A stretch of 12,587 nucleotides of DNA from Gemmatimonadota bacterium (lineage in GTDB: Bacteria; Gemmatimonadota; Gemmatimonadetes; Gemmatimonadales; GWC2-71-9), in assembly GCA_003220975.1 (NCBI GenBank), contig QHTX01000083.1, forward strand, positions 3,283-15,869, written 5' to 3'. Below, piece after piece: positions 1 through 6,166 of the stretch (position 1 is the stretch's first letter; each line of letters begins with the position of its first letter). The translations under genes and the position numbers were made by a program. A model generated the notes under the pieces. It saw nothing but the letters and a program-made list of their open reading frames with translations. It had not been told where the DNA came from and made no database searches.

Positions 1-1489
1 CGGTCCACCAGGCCCACCCGCTGCGCCGCGAGCGACGTCATCTTGCGCACGGCGAACTCGAGCGGGAACAGCTTCAGGTCGCGCGCATAGTGCCCCAGGA
101 TCCGCGCGAACGTGCCGTAGGCGCGGGGATGGGCCGATTGCGACCCGAACGGCCCGTCGGGCGCCACGCCGCCGAAGTCGGTGTTCACCGCCAACCACCA
201 GGTCTTCATCGCCGTCTGAACGTCGGGCTCGCTCATCACGGAATACACCGCGTCGGTGCGGTGCCCGTTCTCCGCCAGCACGATGTCGAAGAGTGTCTCC
301 ACGGGGTCGCGGTGGCGCGCCGCGGCGATCTCGCTGATGTACTTCCCCTGCAGGTAGCGCAAGGAGTCCTGGAAGGTGCCGGTGATCAGCACGCCAGGGC
401 CCCCACCCGCCTCATAGTAGAAGCTCTCCGCTCCCCGGGGGTTGAGCATCTCGTCGCGCAGCCGGGCGCGGGTCACGGGATCGCGCAGCCGGGCGAGCAA
501 GGAGTCCCAGCCACCGCTCTCGGCCCAGGACGGGATCGAGGCGTCGAGCGCCGTCGCCGCGCGCGTGTACGGGTATTGGTCGGCCGTGATGTCGAGTCCC
601 ACGGCCCGGGCCGAATCGATCCTCGCGAGCACCCGGGGCATGCGACCCCAGCTCTGACGGCCCGACACCTTGAGGTGTGAGATCTCCGCCGGAATGTCGG
701 CTTCGCGCGCGATGCGGAACACCTCGTCCAGCGCGTCGTCTCGATGCGAATGCCCTCGTTTCGCATGTGCGACGCGTAGATGCCGCCGTGCCGGCGGGCC
801 GCCTTGGCGAGGGCGATGATCTCGTCAGTGGTGGAGTAGCTCGCCGGGGCGTACTCGAGCGCGGTCCAGAGGCCCAGCGCGCCCTGCTCCATCAGCGTGT
901 CCACGAGCGCCGTCATGTGCGCCAGCTCGGGTCCCGTGGGCGCCCGGTTCTCCTTGCCAACCACGGCGAGCCGTACCTGGGTGGCCCCGACGAACGTGGC
1001 GATGTTCACCGTCGACCCCTGTTTCGCGAGCTGCGCGAAGTAGCCGTCCAGGTCGCGCCAGTCCTCGCGGTAGTGCCATTTCTTCATCGCGTCCGAGTCG
1101 TCGAGCACGAGCTGGTCGGTGAGCGGAGCGACCGAGCCGCCCTCGCCCGTCACCTCGGTTGTGATGCCCTGCGTGACCTTGCTCAGCACGCGGTTGTCGA
1201 TCAGGACGTTGATCTCGGACTGCCCCATCATGTCGATGAACCCGGGCGCCGCGGCGAGCCCACTCACGTCCACCGTCTCCCGCGCCGCGGCGCCGTTCAG
1301 GAACCCGACGCCCGCGATGCGGTCGCCCGTGATCGCGACGTCGCCCTGGTAGCGGGGATTACCGCTCCCATCGATGATCCAGCCACCGCGGAGGATCACA
1401 TCGACGACACCCTTCCCCCTTCCCTCTTCCCGCTTCCCGCATGCCAACAGCGCGATCAGCGCGACGAGCGCCAGCCTCAATGTGCCCAC
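1..1489 (-). CDS. N-acyl-D-amino-acid deacylase-like lipoprotein, apparent frameshift, 3' end outside window
   Basis: This is a D-aminoacylase family (COG3653-like) amidohydrolase, expected to remove acyl groups from N-acyl-D-amino acids at the envelope. From the GTG at 1489 the N-terminus is a lipoprotein signal with the lipobox LLAC (Cys17). The small beta domain follows (VILRGGWIIDGSG), then APGFIDMMGQSE at 81-92, GITTEVTGEGG near 108-118 and YASHMRNEG at 238-246. The frame breaks after codon 252, near 733. Restoring one base continues the family sequence without a stop to position 1 (AREADIPAEISHLKVSG, LDITADQYPYTRA, NTDFGGVAPDG). The HxH of strand 1 is replaced by MMGQ, whereas His241, the His of ISHLK and the Asp of TDFGG remain. 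About 497 residues are visible; the C-terminal part is missing. An alternative TTG start at 1480 overlaps the upstream stop as TTGA; GAGGAG at 1493-1498 could serve either. Family assignment is firm; activity is uncertain. Confidence 0.85.
731..736 (-). other. Apparent single-base frameshift in the deacylase gene
   Basis: On the minus strand the reading GAG ACG ACG CGC TGG ACG leaves the family frame. Adding one G after the second ACG gives ACG GCG CTG GAC GAG, which reads T-A-L-D-E-V-F and restores about 245 further codons of good family sequence. A one-base loss, or less simply a two-base gain, explains this. Codon use downstream is as GC-rich at third positions as upstream, so the change is recent or is a sequencing/assembly error. 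Confidence 0.8.
1411..1438. repeat. Four tandem 7-bp units inside the deacylase coding region
   Basis: Read on the plus strand, the units are CCTTCCC, CCTTCCC, TCTTCCC and GCTTCCC, end to end with no gap. On the coding strand they encode the Lys/Arg/Glu/Gly linker GKREEGRGKG directly after the lipobox cysteine. Seven is not a multiple of three, so gain or loss of one unit would shift the frame of the whole enzyme. Confidence 0.8.
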
Positions 1490-2841
1490 GTTCTCCTCAA
1501 GGAATCGGGTGGGATCATCCGTCCGCGAATCATCACCCAGGCGATGTGCCGGGTCGCCCCGATGTCCGCCGCCGGGTCCGCGTCGAGGACCACCAGGTCC
1601 GCCACCTTGCCGGGCGCGATCCGGCCGAGCGAGTCGGCGTGCATGAGCTCCGCGCCCTTGCGCGTGGCGGCGGTGAGCGCCTCGAGCGGGGTGAGGCCAG
1701 CGCCGACGAGCAGACTCAGCTCCTCGTGCAGTGACAGGCCCGGCACGAGCAGTTGGTTCGCGGCGTCGGAGCCGGCCGCGATGAGGCCGCCCGCGCGCTT
1801 GAACTCGCGCACGAACTGGTCTTGGCGCGCGCGGGAGCGCCGGAACGCCTTGAGCTCCGGGGCGCGCCAGCCGGCGCGGCGCAGCAAGCCCTGCACGTCG
1901 CGCACGCTGGCCGCGGCGGCGGGCACGTCCTCCATACCGGGGCGCGACAGCAGCGTGGGGTTGTCGAGGCGCGACATCATCTCGTGCAGCACCAGCGTCG
2001 GCACAATCGCGACGTGCGTTGCCGCGAGCGTGCGCGCCACGCGCGCGACGGCGGCGGAGTCGAGCGTGCTCCAGCCGCCTTCCTCGAGGGTCCAGCCGCG
2101 GAGGAACTGGTCGTGCGCCCGGAAGTAGGCGCCGGGGCTCGGCGTCGCGGCCTGGACCACGCCCGCCATGTGCTCGAGCGACGCCACACCGGCGCGCGCG
2201 GCGGCCAGGGCGTCGATCTTGCCGAGGTGGGCCGCCACGGGGAGCCGCAGCGTCGCCGCCTCGTCGAGCAGCGGCGCCAGCAGGTCGGGTGTGAGCTTCG
2301 TGTAGATCTTCACGCAGTCGGCGCCCACCACCGCGCGCTGGTCCACCGCGCGGCGAGCCTCGTCGCGGGTTCGCACGGCCGTCGCGGCCGCATACGTCGG
2401 CGGCGCGCCGTCGATCATCGCGCCGGAGGTGAACATGCGCGGCCCCAGCACCGCGCCGAGGTTGAGATCGTTCCGGAGCGCGATGGCCGAGTCGGTGCTG
2501 GTCGCGCCGAGATCGCGCACCGTCGTGACCCCCCAGACGACGTAACGCTGCACGGCCCACCGCTCCACGTGGGCGTGTGCGTCGATCAGCCCCGGGATGA
2601 TCGTCTTGCCGACCAGGCTGATCTCCTGCGCCCCGCGCGGGACTCGCGCCTCGCTGACGCGCGCCACGGTCTCGATGTGGCCGTTCTTCACGATGATCAG
2701 CGCGTCGTGCATCGGCGCGCCACCGGAGCCGTCGATCAGCGTCGCGCCCTCGAGCGCGATCGTGGGGTCGCCGCCGGGCTGGCACGCCGCCGGCAGCAGG
2801 GCGCAGCCGAGCAGGGAGCAGAGGCGCAGGATGCGCGTCAC
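1477..2841 (-). CDS. Metal-dependent amidohydrolase, lipoprotein (imidazolonepropionase-like family)
   Basis: This 454-residue protein of the amidohydrolase superfamily (COG1228-like) should hydrolyse a C-N bond in a cyclic amide, dipeptide or related substrate; the substrate cannot be read from the sequence. The metal set is complete: HAH at 89-91 after PGLID, Lys178 in VKIY (the usual carboxylated lysine), His205 in AAHLGK, His224 in LEHM, and Asp359 in AAGSDA. The C-terminal module GRIAPGKVADLVVLDADP is typical. The hydrophobic N-terminus has candidate lipobox cysteines at 13 (LLGC) and 20 (LPAAC), so it is probably anchored outside the cytoplasmic membrane. The GTG start at 2841 overlaps the upstream TGA as GTGA, and its own stop overlaps the start region of the deacylase, so translation is probably coupled both ways. 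Longer upstream starts would read through the DUF4440 gene in another frame and are unlikely. Confidence 0.92.
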   Translation of the reverse strand: MTRILRLCSLLGCALLPAACQPGGDPTIALEGATLIDGSGGAPMHDALIIVKNGHIETVARVSEARVPRGAQEISLVGKTIIPGLIDAHAHVERWAVQRYVVWGVTTVRDLGATSTDSAIALRNDLNLGAVLGPRMFTSGAMIDGAPPTYAAATAVRTRDEARRAVDQRAVVGADCVKIYTKLTPDLLAPLLDEAATLRLPVAAHLGKIDALAAARAGVASLEHMAGVVQAATPSPGAYFRAHDQFLRGWTLEEGGWSTLDSAAVARVARTLAATHVAIVPTLVLHEMMSRLDNPTLLSRPGMEDVPAAAASVRDVQGLLRRAGWRAPELKAFRRSRARQDQFVREFKRAGGLIAAGSDAANQLLVPGLSLHEELSLLVGAGLTPLEALTAATRKGAELMHADSLGRIAPGKVADLVVLDADPAADIGATRHIAWVMIRGRMIPPDSLRRTWAH

Positions 2842-3317
2842 GGCTTCGGATCGCTCGACGTATGGTCGTGCAGGATGTACCAGCGGGCCCCACGCTTTTC
2901 CAGCACCAGTGTGAACGGCCCGCTCGCCGTGATCGAGTCGCCGCGCATCAGCTTGAAGCGCGCGGTGCAGAAGGCGAGGTCGGGCGCCAGTCGCCGGACG
3001 CGCACTTCCTCGAACGTCAGCGAATCGCGCGTCTTCCCGGGCGCGAAGTAGGTCGCCTGGTAGCGGTCGAAGAGCTTCTGCCAGCCGTACTGCACGTGGC
3101 CGCCCGACACGTAGCTCGTGAGGGAGTCGCGTGCATAGTCGCTCATGAAGCCCGCGAGGTCGCCGCGGTTCCAGTCGGCGGCGCTGCGCGCGAGCATCGC
3201 CGTGACCTCCGCCTGCGCATCCGTCAGCGGCGCCCGGGGCGCGGGGGGCGCCGGGGCCGCGGAGGGCGCCGCGCAAGCCGCGACGGCGCAGAGCGTCAGG
3301 GACCATACACCGCGCAC
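2838..3317 (-). CDS. DUF4440 / SnoaL-like (NTF2-fold) lipoprotein
   Basis: This is a 159-residue protein with the short alpha+beta cone of the NTF2-like superfamily. The first helix carries the DUF4440 pattern (MLARSAADWNRGDLAGFM, about 40-57), the middle has a YGWQKLFDRY segment, and the last strands include FTLVLEKRGARWYILHDHTS near 135-154. The N-terminus is a lipoprotein signal, with Cys15 after VAA, followed by an Ala/Pro-rich spacer. The GTG start is supported by TGAGG five bases upstream. In other proteins the fold binds small molecules or acts as a non-catalytic partner; no catalytic residues can be assigned here. It is the first gene of the lipoprotein unit, and its TGA overlaps the next GTG. 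Confidence 0.88.
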   Translation of the reverse strand: MRGVWSLTLCAVAACAAPSAAPAPPAPRAPLTDAQAEVTAMLARSAADWNRGDLAGFMSDYARDSLTSYVSGGHVQYGWQKLFDRYQATYFAPGKTRDSLTFEEVRVRRLAPDLAFCTARFKLMRGDSITASGPFTLVLEKRGARWYILHDHTSSDPKP

Positions 3318-3365
3318 GGGTGCCTCAGTCGATCCGGGGGAGAGGGTGACGAAGGGAGTAAAATG

Positions 3366-3419
3366 CCGCGGGAGCGCCGTGAGGAGATGGCTCGAGCCAT
3401 CCGAACGGCGCTCCCGTGG
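3366..3419 (-). terminator. Likely Rho-independent terminator after the basic-tailed protein gene
   Basis: GGGAGCGCCGT (3370-3380) pairs with ACGGCGCTCCC (3405-3415), and the arms extend to 3366 and 3419 with one mismatch on the minus-strand RNA. Inside lies a perfect 16-bp palindrome GATGGCTCGAGCCATC (3386-3401). On the minus strand the hairpin is followed by CATTTTAC, a short U-run; the plus strand has none. It sits between the basic-tailed gene and the lipoprotein unit. The U-run is only four bases, so termination may be partial, with read-through into the lipoprotein genes. Confidence 0.6.
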
Positions 3420-3434
3420 GCGATGTGCCGTAGG

Positions 3435-3701
3435 CTAGCGGCGCCGCCTTCTCGCCGCCTTCTTCCGCTTGGCCTTCCCGCGCCGCTTCGCCCTGGCTTT
3501 CGGCCGCTTCTTCGCGGCTCTCTTCTTCTTCGCCTTGGGCCGCGACGCCTTCCTTTTCTTTTTCGCCGGGGGCCGCGGCTTGGGCGCCGCCATCGGCTCC
3601 CCCATCGGCATCGGGGGCGTCGATGGCGCCGGCGGATACATCGGCTCCATCATGCCGGGGCCGGTCCAGCTGCTCTCCGAAAAATCGGTTGGGTCGAGCA
3701 T
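3435..3701 (-). CDS. Small protein with Met/Pro-rich head and Lys/Arg/Ala-rich tail
   Basis: The protein has 88 residues. Residues 1-45 hold an acidic/aromatic start (MLDPTDFSESSW) and a Met/Pro-rich stretch. Residues 46-88 are almost only Lys, Arg, Ala and Pro, with runs such as AKKKRKASRPKAKKKRAAKK and a final RRRRR. The ATG is preceded by GGAGGAGAGA (3709-3718), the strongest SD in the window, and a hairpin follows the stop, so this is a real gene. The tail resembles the unstructured DNA- or RNA-binding tails of histone H1-like bacterial proteins; that is a likeness of composition only. A nucleoid-associated or RNA-binding role is an inference. I recognise no named family. Confidence 0.75.
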   Translation of the reverse strand: MLDPTDFSESSWTGPGMMEPMYPPAPSTPPMPMGEPMAAPKPRPPAKKKRKASRPKAKKKRAAKKRPKARAKRRGKAKRKKAARRRRR

Positions 3702-3741
3702 CGGATGATCTCTCCTCCGCTGGGTTGTGCCGTGGGCGTGG

Positions 3742-3774
3742 CCTATAGCTTACGCCGGGAATCGTGCCACGCAA
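3742..3774 (-). promoter_or_regulatory. Possible promoter of the basic-tailed protein gene
   Basis: On the minus strand TTGCGT (3769-3774) is followed after 16 bases by TAAGCT (3747-3752) and an overlapping TATAGG (3742-3747). These lie about 40 bases upstream of the ATG at 3701 in a relatively AT-richer stretch. Matches to the sigma-70 boxes are partial, so the exact boxes are tentative. Confidence 0.25.
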
Positions 3775-3834
3775 GTGATCACGGCCCGATCCGCGCGGCA
3801 CCGGTCGGCTCCCGCGCCGTCGTGACAAGTTAGC

Positions 3835-3864
3835 TTGACAACGACACTTACGACCGCTTACGTT
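3835..3864 (+). promoter_or_regulatory. Sigma-70-like promoter for the Ig-like/propeller protein
   Basis: TTGACA at 3835-3840 is a perfect -35 box. After an 18-bp spacer comes TACGTT (3859-3864), a weak -10 box with the conserved TA and final T. Initiation about seven bases later would fall at 3871-3874, at or just before the ATG at 3874, giving a leaderless or nearly leaderless mRNA. The hexamer CTTACG occurs twice here, ten bases apart (3847-3852 and 3857-3862). Confidence 0.45.
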
Positions 3865-3873
3865 CGCGCCGCT

Positions 3874-6141
3874 ATGGTCGTCCGCCCCAGCTTCTTGCTC
3901 GCCGCCCTGGCGCTGCCGAGCGTCGCACTGGCGCAGAACGTGGCCGAAGTCCAGGTCGCCCCGCCGGCCGTGACGATCAAGGTGGGGGAGCGCACGGGCC
4001 TCCTCGCGACGGCGTTCGACCGCGCCGGCAACGTCATCCCCACCGTGCGCGTTATCTGGTCCTCCAACAACCGCGCCGTGGCGAGCGTGGACAACGACGG
4101 CACGGTCACGGGTGTGGCCGGTGGCATTGCGATCATCGAGGCGCGCGTCGCCTCGCGCCGGGGCTCCGCGGCGGTGCAGGTCGTGGGTCCCGCGGGCGCC
4201 GCGGCCGGGGGGGGTGCCGCGCCGCCGGCGCCGGGTCCGGCGGCCACTCCCCCCGCCCCCTCCGGACCGGACGTGTTGGCCGGGCAGCCCACGGGCACGG
4301 GGCCCGCGGCGGTGCTCCGGATCGAGCCTCCGACCGTGTACCTGCTGCCCTCCGAGAACACCCGCGTCGCGCCGCGCGCCCTCAAGGACGACGGGTCTCC
4401 TGCCGCGCCGGTCGCGGTGACCTGGAAGTCGTTGCGGCCCGAGATCGCGAGCGTGGACCAGAACGGCGTCGTCATCGCGCTCGCCCAGGGGCAAGGCACT
4501 GTCCAGGTCACGAGCACGACGGGCCTCACCGCGACGGCGCCGGTCGTGGTCCAGCCCAGCGAGATCGCGATCCCGGAAGCGAGCCCCCTCCTCCTGTCGC
4601 CCGGCGACGTGGATACCCTGCGCGTCGTCGTACCAGGGCAGGGCGGCCGCGCGATCAGCCCGCTCATGCTCCAATGGTCCGCGGCGGATGCCAACGTGGC
4701 CCGCGTGAGCCTGACGGGCGTGGTCACCGCCGTGGCTCCCGGGCGGACGACGCTCACCGTCTCCGGGTTGCTGCAGACGAAGACGATGGACGTCCTGGTG
4801 CACAAGACCGTGGACCAGCTGGCGGTGATTCCCACGCTCAAGACGGAAGTGCCCCTGCCGATCCAGGGGGTCGCGAAGTTCCAGGTGCAGGCGCTCGCCG
4901 CCGATAAGGCGCCGGTTCCCGAGGCGCCGATCCGCTGGACCGTGGCGGATACGTCGCTCGCGACCTTTGACCCCGCGACCGGAACGTTGATGGGGAGGCG
5001 GGCCGGGAGGACGACGTTGACGGCGAAGGGTCCCGGCCCGGGGCTCGTCGCGACGTGGCAGGTCCGGGTGATCGCCGCGGGTTTGAAGCTGTCGACGACG
5101 CGGGTGGGCCTGCCGCTCGCGCGACGCTACAGCCTCAAGGCCAGCTTCGCCGACGAGACGGGGACGCCGATCGGGCCGGCGACGGGTGTCACGTGGACAT
5201 CCGACAATCCCGCGGTGGCCGCCGTCGCCGAGGACGGGACGGTGTCGACCGCCGGCTACGGCCACGCGCGCGTCACGGCCACCGCGCCCGGCGGGAAGCA
5301 CGCCGCCGCCGAGGTGTTCGTGCAGGGCGAGATCGTCGTCGCGAGTTCGCGGGTCGGCCGGTTCCAGCTCTACTCGGCGGAGCGCTCGAATCTGGCGCAG
5401 TTGCGCAAGGTCGTGGACGACACCGCGAGCGCCACCGAGCCGGCGTTCTCGCCCGACGGCTCGCGCATCGCGTTCACCTCGACGCGCGACGGGCAGCCCG
5501 AGATCTACGTGATGGACGCGGACGGGACCAACGCCTCGCGACTCACCAACTCCCCCGGGTTGGACGGCGACGCCGCCTTTACGGCGGACGGGCAGGCCGT
5601 GGCGTATCACTCGCTCCGCACCGGTCACCGGCAGATCTTCCTGCAGCCGATCACCGGCTCGGACGCGGTGCAGCTCACCCAGGAGCCGGCGGACAACTCG
5701 CAGCCGACGGTGTCGCCCGACGGCGAGACGATAGCGTTCGTTTCGAACCGCGAGGGCAACAACGACATCTGGCTCATGGCGAAGGACGGCTCGAACCAGC
5801 GCGCCTTCACCAAGACCCCACAGATCAAGGAAAGCGCGCCCCACTTCCTGCGCGACGGCTCGCTCGCGTACCTCGTGGAACAAAAGGAAAGCGGCCGCAC
5901 GACGACGCAGGTCGTGAAGGCGGACCTGGCGACGGGCAAGGTCACGCCCGTCACCGGCAGCGACCTCGTGATCAACGACTTCGCCGCGTCGCCGGGCGGT
6001 GATCTCCTGGGCCTGGTGGTGATGGTGCAGAAGAACGTCAACCGGGTGTACATCCAGCCGGTCGGCCCGGGCGGCGGCGCTCCGGTGCCAATGCCGACGA
6101 CCGGTACCGAACAGATGGTGTCGCCAGCCTTCCTGCCCTAG
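3874..6141 (+). CDS. Exported protein with five BIG2-type Ig-like domains and a TolB-like propeller
   Basis: The 755-residue product begins with a signal peptide (MVVRPSFLLAALALPSVALA, cleavage before Gln21). Five Ig-like domains follow at about 22-104, 148-227, 230-309, 313-400 and 404-485. Each holds the family signature of a Trp in strand C followed by a V-A-x-V and D-G-x-V-T turn, for example IWSSNNRAVASVDNDGTVTG. An Ala/Gly/Pro-rich linker (105-147) separates the first two. Residues 485-755 form a propeller of about five PD40/TolB blades such as FSPDGSRIAFTSTRDG and VSPDGETIAFVSNREGNNDI. A role in surface adhesion or carbohydrate/protein binding is inferred from the fold. A TTG at 3835 could extend the frame by 13 codons, but it coincides with the -35 box. 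There is no SD before the ATG. The dehydrogenase follows after 25 bp. Confidence 0.93.
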   Translation: MVVRPSFLLAALALPSVALAQNVAEVQVAPPAVTIKVGERTGLLATAFDRAGNVIPTVRVIWSSNNRAVASVDNDGTVTGVAGGIAIIEARVASRRGSAAVQVVGPAGAAAGGGAAPPAPGPAATPPAPSGPDVLAGQPTGTGPAAVLRIEPPTVYLLPSENTRVAPRALKDDGSPAAPVAVTWKSLRPEIASVDQNGVVIALAQGQGTVQVTSTTGLTATAPVVVQPSEIAIPEASPLLLSPGDVDTLRVVVPGQGGRAISPLMLQWSAADANVARVSLTGVVTAVAPGRTTLTVSGLLQTKTMDVLVHKTVDQLAVIPTLKTEVPLPIQGVAKFQVQALAADKAPVPEAPIRWTVADTSLATFDPATGTLMGRRAGRTTLTAKGPGPGLVATWQVRVIAAGLKLSTTRVGLPLARRYSLKASFADETGTPIGPATGVTWTSDNPAVAAVAEDGTVSTAGYGHARVTATAPGGKHAAAEVFVQGEIVVASSRVGRFQLYSAERSNLAQLRKVVDDTASATEPAFSPDGSRIAFTSTRDGQPEIYVMDADGTNASRLTNSPGLDGDAAFTADGQAVAYHSLRTGHRQIFLQPITGSDAVQLTQEPADNSQPTVSPDGETIAFVSNREGNNDIWLMAKDGSNQRAFTKTPQIKESAPHFLRDGSLAYLVEQKESGRTTTQVVKADLATGKVTPVTGSDLVINDFAASPGGDLLGLVVMVQKNVNRVYIQPVGPGGGAPVPMPTTGTEQMVSPAFLP

Positions 6142-6151
6142 CCTCCGGCCG

Positions 6152-6166
6152 CCCCCCCCGCCCCCC
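6152..6166. repeat. Poly-C tract abutting a start codon
   Basis: C8 (6152-6159), one G, then C6 (6161-6166) sit directly before the ATG of the dehydrogenase gene. They take the place where an SD would be. They also fill most of the 25-bp gap after the upstream stop. Confidence 0.85.

Noticed and set aside
3469..3708. A hydrophobic Phe/Ala-rich plus-strand frame that could pass for a small membrane protein
   Set aside because: The Phe runs are simply the complement of the Lys/Arg codons of the real minus-strand gene, and there is no SD or promoter for it.
3754..3772. A TGGCACG segment resembling a sigma-54 -24 box on the minus strand
   Set aside because: The GC of the -12 box is not at the required spacing (CCGGC appears instead of TTGC), and no activator gene is nearby.
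3364..3833. A plus-strand frame starting at an ATG with a good upstream GGGAG
   Set aside because: It runs antisense through the basic-tailed protein gene and yields a Arg/Leu/Pro-rich product without family features. The GGGAG is part of a purine-rich stretch in a terminator region.
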